From Streptomyces sp. ISL-10 (lineage in GTDB: Bacteria > Actinomycetota > Actinomycetes > Streptomycetales > Streptomycetaceae), in contig NZ_JAGGOJ010000027.1 in assembly GCF_018614575.1 (NCBI RefSeq), positions 31,369 through 95,368 of the forward strand: 64,000 nucleotides of DNA. The letters are read 5' to 3'. How positions within the stretch are numbered: the first letter of the stretch is position 1; every line of letters starts with the position of its first letter. Position numbers and translations under genes: made by a program. A model generated the notes under the pieces. It did not search any database and had not been told where the DNA came from. It saw only the letters and a program-made list of their open reading frames with translations. Positions 24,898-34,006 of this stretch are shown here, piece by piece.

Positions 24898-25785
24898 TCA
24901 GTGGTCCATTGAGCGGAGGAACCTCTCGAGTCCTGCCAGGTCGTCGGTGTTGACGTGGTCGACACCGGCGGCCAGCAGTTCGCGCCACAGGGCGTCGCGT
25001 GCCGGCCCGGGCGTGTCGGGGGTGGCCCAGAAGCGGACCCGCCGGCCGTCCCCGTGGGCGGTGGTGACGAGGTCGTGCAGCTTCTCCCGTTCGGCGGCGG
25101 GGAACTCGCCCGTGCCGAGCCAGCTGAAGCTGTGGGTCCAGTTGCTGGAGATCAGCGGGATGAAGGAGGCGGGAGCGGGGGCGGCGAGGTCGTCCAGGCG
25201 CCCGTCGTAGAAGGCGTATCTCCGGCGCTGTGACTCCATGGGGGCGCGGGCCGCGCGGTCGCCCGAGACGACCGGCGTGACGGCGCCGAGGCGTACGCGG
25301 CCGTCGGTGCAGCGGCTCAGCATCCGGCGGTAGCCGTGCAGTTGGCGGTCCAGTTCGAGGTACGCGGCGACGCCGTCCGTCTTGATGTCGACGAGCAGCT
25401 GAACGGGCCGGCGGTAACCGCGGTACACGCTGCCGTGGTTGGCGCGTACACGGGCGAGCAGCGGCTCGAGGTAGAGACCGCGGAGGGTGCGGGAGGGGTC
25501 GAGCTCGGCGGGCTCGTGGGCGACGAGCAGGTCGCCGTCGACGAGGAAGACGTCCGCCTCGACGCTGGTGAAGCCGTGCGAGAGGGCGTCGTGGAGCGGC
25601 CGTTGGTGCAGGTAGTCGTTGTGGGCATGGGCCCGGCGGAGCGGCCGGGGTCCGGCGGGTTCGCTGCCGCGCTCGGCGGCGTGTGCACGGGCCGGGGCGA
25701 CGGTGTGTACGTAGGCGGGCGCGGCGACGGCGCCCGCTACTGCGGCGGCGAATGTCGTGACGGCTCTGCGACGGGTGGTCGGCAC
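24898..25785 (-). CDS. secreted PI-PLC/GDPD-like phosphodiesterase
   Basis: A 295-residue exported protein. A twin-arginine signal begins TTRRRAVTTFAAAVAGAVAA, with cleavage expected after AHA near residue 35. The catalytic TIM-barrel start reads RAHAHNDYLHQRPLHDAL and SVEADVFLVDGDLLVAHEP, the two-histidine pattern shared by glycerophosphodiester phosphodiesterases and bacterial PI-specific phospholipases. VQLLVDIKTDG supplies a further acidic metal ligand. It probably cleaves phosphodiesters of lipids or head groups outside the cell. The GTG at 25785 follows GGAGG. Upstream codons to 25848 are out of pattern and excluded. Confidence 0.82.
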   Translation of the reverse strand: MPTTRRRAVTTFAAAVAGAVAAPAYVHTVAPARAHAAERGSEPAGPRPLRRAHAHNDYLHQRPLHDALSHGFTSVEADVFLVDGDLLVAHEPAELDPSRTLRGLYLEPLLARVRANHGSVYRGYRRPVQLLVDIKTDGVAAYLELDRQLHGYRRMLSRCTDGRVRLGAVTPVVSGDRAARAPMESQRRRYAFYDGRLDDLAAPAPASFIPLISSNWTHSFSWLGTGEFPAAEREKLHDLVTTAHGDGRRVRFWATPDTPGPARDALWRELLAAGVDHVNTDDLAGLERFLRSMDH

Positions 25786-26177
25786 GGTGGCCTCCGGGCT
25801 CGGCGGGTCGTACGGGACTCCCGCGAGTATCCGACGGCGAAGGCACAACAGGCAGGCCTGTGCCGCGAGTTCGGCTGTCCTTCATCTGTCCGCCGCTTCT
25901 CGCGCCTGCGGCGTGGCATGCGCGATGACGGTCTGTCAGCAGGTGGTCTCGGAACAGTGGACGACGCGGTCGCACCAGCGTCTGCAGAACATGGCCGTGG
26001 TCGCAGCCGACGTCGAGGAGGCCCGCGCCGCTGGCCCGCCGGTAGTCCTCGACGAGACCAGGGCCGCGGTGGTGGAGGCGTCCGGCATCGCGGCCATCTC
26101 GTCGCAGACCGGCAGGCGCGGGCTGAGCCACCAGGGCGCGGGCGAGGCAGGCGCGTTGCAGCCGGCTGTCGCTGACC
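25786..26177. other. degraded region between phosphodiesterase and lipoprotein remnant
   Basis: No intact gene is seen. On the minus strand fragments such as LVEDYRRASGAGLLDVGCDH appear in one frame and MRSATAGCNAPASPAPWW in another, which look like pieces of eroded genes. None is long enough for a confident assignment. The stretch is coding-like in composition but broken by frame changes, consistent with decay. Confidence 0.4.
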
Positions 26178-26315
26178 TCATGGGGGCGGCGGCCGAGTCC
26201 TTGGCCCCTGTACCCGTCGCGCCGCCGGTGCCCGGGTGGCGCAGGCCGCCGCGCCGAGGGTCGGCGCGGCGGCGAGCGCCGTGGCGGCCGCCATCCGTAT
26301 GGACCGGCCCGTCAT
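26178..26315 (-). pseudogene. remnant of a secreted lipoprotein gene
   Basis: ATG 26315, 20 bp after the acyl-CoA dehydrogenase stop, opens MTGRSIRMAAATALAAAPTL followed by GAAAC, an N-terminal signal with a cysteine where a lipobox would be. After about 30 residues the frame turns into Pro/Arg-rich nonsense and stops. Switching frame near 26230 would give a Gly/Thr-rich linker (TGTGAKDSAAA) as in Streptomyces lipoproteins. I read it as the 5' end of a frameshifted lipoprotein gene whose function is lost. Confidence 0.4.
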
Positions 26316-26334
26316 GCTCGTAGCACAGAGTGCG

Positions 26335-27411
26335 TTACGGGGCCTGGAGGTCGACGAGCGCGGCCAGTGCCTCCTTGTGGCGGCCCGCCGTGCCGAGGGC
26401 GATCTCGTCGGCCTTGGCACGCTTGAGGTAGAGGTGCGCCGGGTGCTCCCAGGTCATGCCGATCCCGCCGTGCAGCTGTACGCACTCCTCCGCGGCGTGC
26501 ACGGCGACCCGTGAGCAGTACGCCTGCGCGACGGCCACCGTGAGCGCGGCCTCGGGGCTGCCGGTGGCCAGGGCGTCGGCCGCGGCGCGCGCGGCGGCCC
26601 GCGCCGAGACGACCTCCAGCCACAGCTGCGCCATGCGGTGCTTGAGCGCCTGGAACGACCCGACGGGCCGGTTGAACTGATGACGCTCCCGGGTGTGGCG
26701 GACCGTCTCCTCCAGACACCATTCCGCGACGCCGAGTTGCTCGGAGGCGAGCAGTCCGGCCCCGGTGAGCAGCCCGCGCCGTACGGCGGCCTCGCCCGCC
26801 GCGCGGTCCGCGACGCGCGTGCCCGCCGTGCCGGGGGTGACTGCGGCGAGCGGCCTGGTCAGGTCGAGCGCGGTCTGCGGCTCCACCGTGACATCGGAAC
26901 GCTCCAGCAGATACAGGCCGTCGGCCCTGAGCACCAGGAACACATCGGCCCGCACGGCGTCGGCGACGCCGGTGACCACTGGCGAGTCGACGGGCAGCGG
27001 GCCGTCCGCGGCGGCCGACAGCGGCAGGGCGGCCACGGCGGTGCGGCGGCCCGCGGCGAGGTCGCCGAGCAGCGCGGTGACGTCGTCGGTCTCCGTGCCG
27101 AGCGTCAGCAGCACCTCGGTCGCGACGACCGAACTGGTCAGGTACGGAGCGGGGGTGACGCTGCGGCCCAGCTCCTCCAGGACGACCGCGGCCTCGCGGT
27201 GGCTCGCGCCCTGGCCGCCCAGCTTCTCGGGCACGAGCAGCCCGGCGGCACCGACCTCGGTCGCAAGGGCGGTCCACACGCCGGCGTCGTAGGGACTGCC
27301 GCTCTCCGCGCGGCCGGCGACCAGGGTGGCAGGGTCGGCGCGGGCGGTGAGCAGCGAGCGTACGGCGGCCCGCAGATCGGTCTCGGCCTCTGAGTACAGC
27401 AGGTCCGTCAT
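26335..27411 (-). CDS. acyl-CoA dehydrogenase family protein (subunit 2)
   Basis: A 358-residue flavoprotein-fold protein: N-terminal helices (DLLYSEAETDLRAAVRSLL), a short central domain, and the C-terminal helix bundle with RHTRERHQFNRPVGSFQALKH and CVQLHGGIGMTWEHPAHLYL. These are standard acyl-CoA dehydrogenase signatures. The central FAD/acyl loop is less conserved than in the upstream partner, and such shorter proteins often form heteromeric enzymes (as in FadE26/FadE27-type pairs) with a second dehydrogenase. Its start overlaps the stop of that gene (ATGA), supporting a complex. The substrate is probably a branched or cyclic acyl-CoA, but this is inference. Confidence 0.88.
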   Translation of the reverse strand: MTDLLYSEAETDLRAAVRSLLTARADPATLVAGRAESGSPYDAGVWTALATEVGAAGLLVPEKLGGQGASHREAAVVLEELGRSVTPAPYLTSSVVATEVLLTLGTETDDVTALLGDLAAGRRTAVAALPLSAAADGPLPVDSPVVTGVADAVRADVFLVLRADGLYLLERSDVTVEPQTALDLTRPLAAVTPGTAGTRVADRAAGEAAVRRGLLTGAGLLASEQLGVAEWCLEETVRHTRERHQFNRPVGSFQALKHRMAQLWLEVVSARAAARAAADALATGSPEAALTVAVAQAYCSRVAVHAAEECVQLHGGIGMTWEHPAHLYLKRAKADEIALGTAGRHKEALAALVDLQAP

Positions 27412-28598
27412 CGCGCGAGGTCCTTCCAGGCGATGTCCTTGTCGCTGCGCGGTTCGGCGGGCAGGCCGAGGACACGTTCGGCGACGATGTTCAGCAGCAC
27501 CTCGGTGGTGCCGCCCTCGATCGAGTTGCCCTTGGAGCGCAGATAGCGGTAGCCGGCGTCACGGCCGGTGAAGTCGACGAACTCGGGGCGGCACATGGTC
27601 CAGTCGTCGTACAACAGGCCCTCCTCGCCTAGGAGTTCGACCTCCAGGCCGCTGATCTCCTGGTTGAGGCGGGCGAAGGCGAGTTTCGTGCCGCTGCCCT
27701 CGGGGCCGGGCTGGCCCGCCACGAGCTGCTGGCGCAGGCGTTCGCCGGTGAGCCGGGCGACCTCGGCCTCGACCCACAGGGTCAGCAGCCGCTGGTGCAG
27801 CTCGTGGGTGCGCAGTTCCGGGCGCTCGCGCCAGGTGCGGGCGACGGGGCCGATCATCCCGCCCTCGCGCGGCAGACGCATGCCGCCGATGGACACCCGC
27901 TCGTTCATCAGCGTGGTCTGGGCGACCTTCCAGCCCTCGCCGACCTCCCCGAGCCGGTGTGCGTCGGGGATGCGCACCTCGGTGAGGAAGACCTCGTTGA
28001 ACTCGGCCTCTCCCGTGATCTGGCGCAGCGGGCGCACCTCGACACCGGGGTCGGTCATGTCGCAGATGAAGTAGGTGATGCCCTGGTGCTTGGGCAGGTC
28101 CGGGTCGGTGCGGGCGATGAGGATGGCCCAGCGGGCGACATGGGCGCTGGAGGTCCACACCTTCTGCCCGGTGACCACCCACGTGTCGCCGTCGCGGACC
28201 GCGCGGGTGCCGAGTGCCGCGAGGTCGGAGCCCGCGCCGGGCTCGCTGAACAGCTGGCACCACACCTCGTCGCCGACCCACAGGGGCCGCAGGAAGCGGC
28301 GCTTCACCTCCTCGGAGCCGTAGGCGAGGATCGTCGGCGCCGCCATGCCGAGGCCGATGCCGATACGGCGCGGGTCGTTGTCGGGCGCTCCGGCGGCGGC
28401 GAGTTCGGCGTCGACGACGGCCTGCAAAGAGCGCGGCGCGCCGAGGCCGCCGAGGCCCTCGGGGTAGTGCACCCAGGCGAGTCCGGCGTCGAAGCGGGCT
28501 TCGAGGAAGGCTCCGCGGTCGGTGGTGGCCGGCGGATGGGCGGCGAGGAACTCCTGGGTGAGGGCGCGCAGTCCGGCTGCGTCGGGTGCCTTCTTCAT
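27408..28598 (-). CDS. acyl-CoA dehydrogenase (subunit 1)
   Basis: A 396-residue enzyme with a canonical middle domain: CQLFSEPGAGSDLAALGTRA (FAD contact) and WVVTGQKVWTSSAHVARW, and a C-terminal bundle ending LRSKGNSIEGGTTEVLLNIV. It oxidises acyl-CoA to enoyl-CoA, passing electrons to ETF. It is flanked by ATGA overlaps on both sides, with the quinone oxidoreductase upstream and the second dehydrogenase downstream, making a tight three-gene operon. The gene is probably regulated by the XRE-cupin protein upstream. The exact acyl chain is unknown. Confidence 0.9.
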   Translation of the reverse strand: MKKAPDAAGLRALTQEFLAAHPPATTDRGAFLEARFDAGLAWVHYPEGLGGLGAPRSLQAVVDAELAAAGAPDNDPRRIGIGLGMAAPTILAYGSEEVKRRFLRPLWVGDEVWCQLFSEPGAGSDLAALGTRAVRDGDTWVVTGQKVWTSSAHVARWAILIARTDPDLPKHQGITYFICDMTDPGVEVRPLRQITGEAEFNEVFLTEVRIPDAHRLGEVGEGWKVAQTTLMNERVSIGGMRLPREGGMIGPVARTWRERPELRTHELHQRLLTLWVEAEVARLTGERLRQQLVAGQPGPEGSGTKLAFARLNQEISGLEVELLGEEGLLYDDWTMCRPEFVDFTGRDAGYRYLRSKGNSIEGGTTEVLLNIVAERVLGLPAEPRSDKDIAWKDLAR

Positions 28599-29563
28599 CG
28601 GTTCCCCCCTTCCGGGACGACGACGAGACGGCCGGTGGTCGTGCCGTCGGCCACGCGCTGGACGGCGCCTGCGGCGTCCTTGAAGGCGACACGCTCGCTG
28701 ACGAGCGGCTTGATCAGACCCTTGGCGGCGTATTCGGTCAGCGTCCGGTGGCAGTCCGCGATGGAGGCGGGGTCCTTCCGCGCGTACAGGCCCCAGTGCA
28801 GGCCCATGATCGAGTAGTTCTTGACCAGGGCGTGGTTGAGCGCGGGTGCCGGGATGTCGCCGCTCGCGAAGCCGACGATCACGATGCGGCCCTCGAAGGC
28901 CACGCACTTGGCGGACCTGGCGTAGGCGTCGCCGCCGACGGGGTCGTAGATCACGTCGGCGCCCCGGCCGCCGGTGGCTTCCTTGACGGCGGCGACGATG
29001 TCCTCGGTGCGGCGGTCGATGACGACGTCGCAGCCCAGTTCCCGTGCGACGGCCGCCTTCTCCGGGCCGCCCACGACGCCGATGACCGTGGCCCCGGCCG
29101 CCTTGCCGAGCTGCACGGCGGCGCTGCCGACTCCGCCGGCGGCGGCGTGGACGAGGAGTGTCTCGCCCTCCTTCAGGCCGGCCCGGCGGTGGAGTCCGAA
29201 CCAGCCCGTCTGGTAGCCGATGTGCAGGGCCGCGGCCTCGGCGTCGTCGAGGGCGTCGGGCGCGGGCAGGAGTGCGGCCCGGTCGGCGACCACGTACTCG
29301 GCGAAGCCGCCGTGCGGCAGGACCGGGTTGGTGATCACCCGGCGGCCGTCCTCGGTCTCGCCGCAGATCTCCACGCCAGGGGTGAACGGCAGCGGCGGCT
29401 TGATCTGGTACTGGCCCCGGCACAACAGCGCGTCGGGGAAATTGATGTTCGCGGCTCGGACCCTGAGGAGGACCTGCCCTTCACCGGGCGTGGGCCGGTC
29501 CACCTCTTCGAGCCGCATCACCTCGCTCGGCTCGCCGCTCCGGTGCACGTGCCATGCCTGCAT
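28595..29563 (-). CDS. NADPH:quinone oxidoreductase, zinc-free MDR family
   Basis: A 322-residue medium-chain dehydrogenase. The N-terminal GroES-like half (VLLRVRAANINFPDALLCRG) lacks the catalytic and structural zinc cysteines, and the Rossmann half shows VHAAAGGVGSAAVQLGKAAG and DVIYDPVGGD, as in quinone oxidoreductases and enoyl reductases. It could reduce enoyl or quinone intermediates. ATG 29563 is taken as the start; upstream codons to 29668 are not conserved. It leads the operon with both acyl-CoA dehydrogenases (ATGA overlap at 28595-28598), so a coupled acyl-CoA or terpenoid catabolic route is likely. Confidence 0.87.
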   Translation of the reverse strand: MQAWHVHRSGEPSEVMRLEEVDRPTPGEGQVLLRVRAANINFPDALLCRGQYQIKPPLPFTPGVEICGETEDGRRVITNPVLPHGGFAEYVVADRAALLPAPDALDDAEAAALHIGYQTGWFGLHRRAGLKEGETLLVHAAAGGVGSAAVQLGKAAGATVIGVVGGPEKAAVARELGCDVVIDRRTEDIVAAVKEATGGRGADVIYDPVGGDAYARSAKCVAFEGRIVIVGFASGDIPAPALNHALVKNYSIMGLHWGLYARKDPASIADCHRTLTEYAAKGLIKPLVSERVAFKDAAGAVQRVADGTTTGRLVVVPEGGNR

Positions 29564-29664
29564 GTCAGGGCCTCCCACAAGCCGTAAGGGCAGTTCTGCG
29601 GCGCATACTAAGCGGTCGCTTGCCCCTCGCGGAAGACCCCGTCCGGCTGGAGGCCCAGATCGCC

Positions 29665-30249
29665 TCAATCGCGCCGCGGCCTGGCCCGTACATGCATCCG
29701 CTCCCCCTGGGGACCGAAGAGGCTGAGGAACTCCACGAGCTTGTCGTCGGCCGCGCCGAACCAGTGCGGCACCCGGGTGTCGAACTCCGCCGCCTCCCCC
29801 GGGCCCAGCACCACGTCGTGGTCACCGAGCACCAGCCGGAGCCGGCCGGAGAGTACATAGAGCCACTCGTAGCCCTCGTGGGTGCGCTGCTCGACAGGCT
29901 CCTCGGCCGGCTTGTACACCGCCTTGTACGCCTGGAGCCCGCCGGGCCGGCTGGTGAGCGGGTACATCGTCCGGTTGCCGCGGACGATCGGCTTCGAGCG
30001 CACCCTCGGATCGCCGACGGGCGGGGCGCCGACCAGTTCGTCGAGCGGGACCTGATGCGCGCGGGCGATGGGCAGCAGTAGTTCCAGGCTCGGCCTGCGC
30101 CCGCCCGATTCCAGCCGGGACAGGGTGCTGACGGAGATCCCGGTCGCCTCCGACAGGGCGCCGAGCGTGGCGCCGCGCTCCCGCCTGATCCTGCGGAGCC
30201 GGGGCCCCACCTCGTTGAGTACGGCGTCGAGCCGTGCGTCGTCGTCCAT
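29665..30249 (-). CDS. XRE-family regulator with C-terminal cupin sensor domain
   Basis: A 194-residue two-domain regulator. Residues about 12-65 form the helix-turn-helix (LRRIRRERGATLGALSEATG, then ISVSTLSRLESGGRRPSLEL). Residues 90-185 form a cupin barrel (HEGYEWLYVLSGRLRLVLGDHDVVLGPGEAAEFDTRVPHWFG) that usually binds a small ligand. It lies upstream of, and in line with, the acyl-CoA dehydrogenase operon and probably controls it. ATG 30249 is preferred because a consensus promoter ends 7 bp before it, making a leaderless mRNA; ATG 30258 would overlap the -10. The ligand is unknown. Confidence 0.87.
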   Translation of the reverse strand: MDDDARLDAVLNEVGPRLRRIRRERGATLGALSEATGISVSTLSRLESGGRRPSLELLLPIARAHQVPLDELVGAPPVGDPRVRSKPIVRGNRTMYPLTSRPGGLQAYKAVYKPAEEPVEQRTHEGYEWLYVLSGRLRLVLGDHDVVLGPGEAAEFDTRVPHWFGAADDKLVEFLSLFGPQGERMHVRARPRRD

Positions 30250-30256
30250 GCTTTCC

Positions 30257-30285
30257 ATTGCAGGAACAGCAAGCCCATTTGTCAA
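30257..30285 (-). promoter_or_regulatory. sigma-70-type promoter, leaderless start of the XRE-cupin gene
   Basis: On the minus strand a perfect -35 TTGACA (30285-30280), a 17-bp spacer and -10 TGCAAT (30262-30257) point at the ATG at 30249. Transcription would begin at or next to that A. Confidence 0.6.
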
Positions 30286-30316
30286 TTTCGCCAGCAGGGA
30301 GGGCGCGGGCATGCGT

Positions 30317-30346
30317 GTGCCCCGGCCGTCGGGGCGGCCGGGGCAC
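30317..30346 (-). terminator. terminator hairpin after the GH84 gene
   Basis: Perfect 12-bp arms (30317-30328 and 30335-30346) with a 6-nt loop follow the GH84 stop by 14 bp and separate it from the regulator promoter. Confidence 0.75.
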
Positions 30347-30359
30347 TGAGCGGCAGCCC

Positions 30360-32987
30360 CTAACGGACGACGACCTCGGCGATCTGCGGCGTACCGCTCC
30401 GCCACACCAGGCGGACCGCGTCCGCCGTGCTGTTGCCGGTGTTCAGCTGCGAGTACGGCCGCCGGATCTCGCCGGCCCGCCGCCAGCTGCCATCGGGTGA
30501 GCGCAGCTCGACGACCGCGCGTGCCACGGCGTCGCCGGGCTGCAGCACCTTCACAGTCCGCACGGCCCTCGGGGCACCGAGGTCCACGGTCAGCGCCTCC
30601 CCCGCCTCAGGAGCCCGTCCGGCGCGATAGGCGGTGTCCGGGTCGCCGTCGGCCGCCGCGCGCAGCGTCGAGCCGGCCGCCGGGGGCGGGCCCCCGGTCA
30701 CGGAGGCGCTGTCCGTCGCGACCGCGAACTCCCTGACCACCAGCCAGTTGCTCTGGCCCGCCGTCGCCCTGGCCCGCACATAGCGCGCTCTGGTGCCCTC
30801 GGGGGCGGTGGCCGTGACATTCGGCGTCCCGGAGAACGCGGTCAGCTGCTGCCAGTTCGTCCCGTCGGAGGAATACTCCAGCACGCCCTGACGCACGTAG
30901 TCGTTCGGGCTGGTCGGCTTGCCCATGGCGAGCGTGACCGTGCCGACCGGCCGTTCCTGGCGCAGGTCGACGCCCACGTGGTCGCCGGCCCGCGGCGCCC
31001 TGCTGCTCCAGTAGAACGTGGTGTCGTCGTCGTCGATCATCCGCGCCGGCACGTTGTCCCGGTAGGTGCCGATGCTGCTGGTGGCCCTGATGCCGCCGGG
31101 TACGCCGAGGATGCGGTCGTGCTCGGCCCGCGCGTCCTCGACGAACGTGTCCAGCACGCCTTCGCCGACGACCACGGGGACTTTGGCACCGCCGAGCCCC
31201 GTGTAGACGAACGACTGTGCGGTGGCGAGGAGTCCGGGCAGTCGCCCGCGCAGCTCCCATGCCTCTGCCGCGTCACCGTCCCGGGCGCTCTCCACGAGCC
31301 GCAGGGCGGTGCCGGCCGCTTCCGCCCACGCCGTCGTGGCGCCCAGCCAGGGCCCGGCGTCGTCCACGAAGCCCTGCTCGGGCAGCCGGTCGCGCAGTAC
31401 CGACGGCGCCGCGCGCAGCTCCTCCAGGGTCGCCAAGAGAGCGTCGGCGTCACCGTCCTGCCAGAACCGCTCGAACTCCGCGGCCAGTTCGGGTGCCTGC
31501 TGCACGTTGAGGCGTGAGCTGTAGTTGACGTCCGCGAAGGCCCGCAGGGCGCGTTCGGTGCGCCCGTCGCCGCCCGCGTACCAGCGCAGCGCGGCCAGCC
31601 ACGACGTGCGCGGGTCGTAGGCCCTGTCGTTCCAGGTGTAGTCGGCGACCGTGAAGAGCGCGATCTTCGACGCGTAGGGCTGGATCATCGGATTGGCGGT
31701 GATCCCGGCGAGTTCGGCGGGCAGGCCCTTCTCCCGGCCGCTGAACGGGCCGAGGAGGAGGCGGTGGGTGACGTAGTCGTTGACGGGATAGTTGTCCCAG
31801 GTCAGGATCTCGTGGCCGAACACCGAGCGGGCGGCACGGGCCTGGGCGACCGTCATGGTCGGCGCGATGACGCCGATGCCGGTCCACTCCACGACGACGT
31901 CCGCATCGAGCTGCTCCGCCAGCGCCTTCTTGTACGCGGTCGCGGTCACGTTGTAGTACTCGGTGGGCACCATCTGCAGGGGCTCGGCACCGGGGTGGGC
32001 GGCGATGAACTCCCTGTTCACCCTGTTCAGCAGATGGGCCTGCGCCGCACCCGCCGCTCCCCCGCCGGTCCCCCATCTCGCCTGGTCCTCCGGGCAGTTC
32101 CACCTGGTGTAGCTGATGTCGTCCAGCGGTACGGCGAAGGTGCGCACGCCGATGTCCCAGATCGTCCGGAACTTGTCGATCAGGGCACGGGTGTCGGCCT
32201 CGGAGCTGTAGCAGACGGACAGGCCCGGCGAGAGGGCGTAGGTGAAGTCGACATGCCGCTGCTCCGCGGCGTCGGCGAGCTCCTCGATGCGCGCCAGCGC
32301 CGGGGCGGGGTAGGGCTCACGCCACTTGTCACGCAGGTACGGGTCGTCCTTGGGCGAGTACACGTAGATGTTCATCTTGTGCTCGCCGTAGAAATCGAGC
32401 TGGTCCAGCCGGGCCTCGTGCGACCAGGGGGTGCCGTAGAAGCCCTCGATGACACCGCGCAGGGGCGCGGCGGGCCAGTCGCGGACGACAAGGCCGGCCA
32501 CGTGGGCGCCGGGGCGGTCGCGGTGCGGCAGGACCTGGCGCAGGGTCTGGGCGGCGTAGTAGGTGCCCGGATCGTCCTTGCCGGCGAGGACGATCCGGTC
32601 TCGGCCGATGCCGAGGACGTAGCCCTCGGCGGGGAGTTCGTCGGGGCCCTGCGCCCCCAGGGCCCCGAGGGCTTCGGCGGAGCCGACGTGAACGGTCAGA
32701 CGGTCGTCCACGGCACGGTCGGCGCGCACGATCTGCCGGGCGCCCGCGTCACGCAGCGCACGCTCGATGACGTCCAGTGCCCGGCGATCGGCGTCCTCGT
32801 CGGCGATCAGGGTGACGGTCGAGGTGATGGTGACCCGGTCGTCGAGGGGCCGGGCGGACTGCGGTGTCGGGGTGATGGCCGGGGTACGGCGCTCGGGGTG
32901 GTCCTGAATGGCGGCCTCACCGACGGACGGTGTACACGCGAGCGCGAATGTCGCGACGAAAGCGGCTATTCGCAGGCGAAGCGTCAC
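30360..32987 (-). CDS. secreted GH84 beta-N-acetylglucosaminidase with C-terminal discoidin-type domains
   Basis: An 875-residue exported glycosidase. A signal peptide spans residues 1-26 (TLRLRIAAFVATFALACTPS). The GH84 N-domain precedes the catalytic barrel, marked by PLRGVIEGFYGTPWSHEARL and the catalytic Asp289-Asp290 pair in RTFAVPLDDISYTRWN. These use substrate-assisted catalysis on N-acetylhexosamines of O-linked glycans, mucins or hyaluronan. After residue 600 come F5/8-type carbohydrate-binding segments (STIGTYRDNVPARMIDDDDT; VGVDLRQERPVGTVTLAMG). GTG 32987 with GGAGG upstream is the start. It stands in a block with other carbohydrate-active genes. No key residue is missing. Confidence 0.92.
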   Translation of the reverse strand: MTLRLRIAAFVATFALACTPSVGEAAIQDHPERRTPAITPTPQSARPLDDRVTITSTVTLIADEDADRRALDVIERALRDAGARQIVRADRAVDDRLTVHVGSAEALGALGAQGPDELPAEGYVLGIGRDRIVLAGKDDPGTYYAAQTLRQVLPHRDRPGAHVAGLVVRDWPAAPLRGVIEGFYGTPWSHEARLDQLDFYGEHKMNIYVYSPKDDPYLRDKWREPYPAPALARIEELADAAEQRHVDFTYALSPGLSVCYSSEADTRALIDKFRTIWDIGVRTFAVPLDDISYTRWNCPEDQARWGTGGGAAGAAQAHLLNRVNREFIAAHPGAEPLQMVPTEYYNVTATAYKKALAEQLDADVVVEWTGIGVIAPTMTVAQARAARSVFGHEILTWDNYPVNDYVTHRLLLGPFSGREKGLPAELAGITANPMIQPYASKIALFTVADYTWNDRAYDPRTSWLAALRWYAGGDGRTERALRAFADVNYSSRLNVQQAPELAAEFERFWQDGDADALLATLEELRAAPSVLRDRLPEQGFVDDAGPWLGATTAWAEAAGTALRLVESARDGDAAEAWELRGRLPGLLATAQSFVYTGLGGAKVPVVVGEGVLDTFVEDARAEHDRILGVPGGIRATSSIGTYRDNVPARMIDDDDTTFYWSSRAPRAGDHVGVDLRQERPVGTVTLAMGKPTSPNDYVRQGVLEYSSDGTNWQQLTAFSGTPNVTATAPEGTRARYVRARATAGQSNWLVVREFAVATDSASVTGGPPPAAGSTLRAAADGDPDTAYRAGRAPEAGEALTVDLGAPRAVRTVKVLQPGDAVARAVVELRSPDGSWRRAGEIRRPYSQLNTGNSTADAVRLVWRSGTPQIAEVVVR

Positions 32988-33163
32988 ATTTCCTCCATGG
33001 CCGCTGGGGTCGCACAAGGAAGTCGCGCATCACATCACTTGCCATTGATCTGCCCGGACAGGAGCCGTGTCAATCCGGCACCGCCACCGCCCCGTGCCGC
33101 TGCGCCAGTTCACACCGGACGTATGCGGCTCCGGCGCGTTGCTTCGCGCCGCGACAGCACGAA

Positions 33164-33192
33164 GCCCCGGACTCGGCAAGCGAGCCCGGGGC
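33164..33192 (-). terminator. terminator hairpin after the PIG-L deacetylase gene
   Basis: Arms 33164-33175 and 33181-33192 pair at 11 of 12 positions around GCAAG. The hairpin lies about 20 bp past the PIG-L stop on the minus strand. Confidence 0.65.
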
Positions 33193-33212
33193 CTTGCGCA
33201 ACGCGGTTCCCT

Positions 33213-33962
33213 TCAGCGGCGCGGGAACACCTCGAACGTGACGGCCGGACGGCCACCGAAGCGCGGTGCGGCAGCCTCGGCCATGCCGGTGAGGAAGCCG
33301 CGGCAGTACTCCTCCGGGTCCTTGTCCGTCAGGCCCTCGATGTACATGCGGTGTTCCAGCAGCGAGCGCACGGACCGCTCCAGGCCCGGCCGAGCGTCGA
33401 CCGCGTGGGTGGGAGTGGTCGACCCCGCCACCGCCACCCAGCGGACGCCGTCCCACGGTTCGAGCCCCTGCTCGGAGATCAGCTCGGGGAAGATCCACCG
33501 GTTGCCGGCGTCGCCGGCGGCGTCCAGCGTCGCCCGGCCCACGGCACGGTGGTCGGGGGTGTTCCAGAACGTGCCGCCCCAGGTGTCCCGGTGGTTCAGG
33601 GTGATGACCAGCTCGGGCCGGTGGCGGCGGACGGCGGCCGCGATGTCACGCCGCAGCCTCGTCCCGTACTCGATGACCCCGTCCTGGTGGTCGAGGAACT
33701 CCACCGTGGGGACGCCCACCACCGCGGCGCTGGCGCGCTGCTCCTGTTCGCGCAGCGGCGCGCACTCGGCCGGGTCGATGGAGTCGATGCCCGCCTCGCC
33801 CCGGGTGGCGAGGACGTAGACGACCTCTCGTCCCGCGTCGGTCCACGCGGCGATGGCGGCGGCGCAGCCGTATTCGAGGTCGTCGGGGTGGGCGACGACG
33901 GCCAGCGCGCGCTGCCAGTCGCCGGGCATCTCCTCGAGCTGTTGGGTCACTTGTTCCGTCAT
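33213..33962 (-). CDS. PIG-L family N-acetylglucosaminyl deacetylase
   Basis: A 249-residue LmbE/PIG-L fold enzyme. The zinc motif AHPDDLEYG comes early, followed by LATRGEAGI and the late HRDTWGGTFWNTPDHRAVG, giving the His-Asp-Asp-His metal set. Family members deacetylate GlcNAc conjugates, such as MshB in mycothiol synthesis, or act on secondary metabolites; this one is shorter than MshB and the substrate is open. It lies downstream of the peptidase gene at 34007 with a 44-bp gap and upstream of the GH84 gene, in the same direction, a context that suggests amino-sugar processing. Confidence 0.88.
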   Translation of the reverse strand: MTEQVTQQLEEMPGDWQRALAVVAHPDDLEYGCAAAIAAWTDAGREVVYVLATRGEAGIDSIDPAECAPLREQEQRASAAVVGVPTVEFLDHQDGVIEYGTRLRRDIAAAVRRHRPELVITLNHRDTWGGTFWNTPDHRAVGRATLDAAGDAGNRWIFPELISEQGLEPWDGVRWVAVAGSTTPTHAVDARPGLERSVRSLLEHRMYIEGLTDKDPEEYCRGFLTGMAEAAAPRFGGRPAVTFEVFPRR

Positions 33963-34006
33963 GGCCGCAGGATAAGGCCCGTACGGGCACCGGGACGGAC
34001 GTATCG

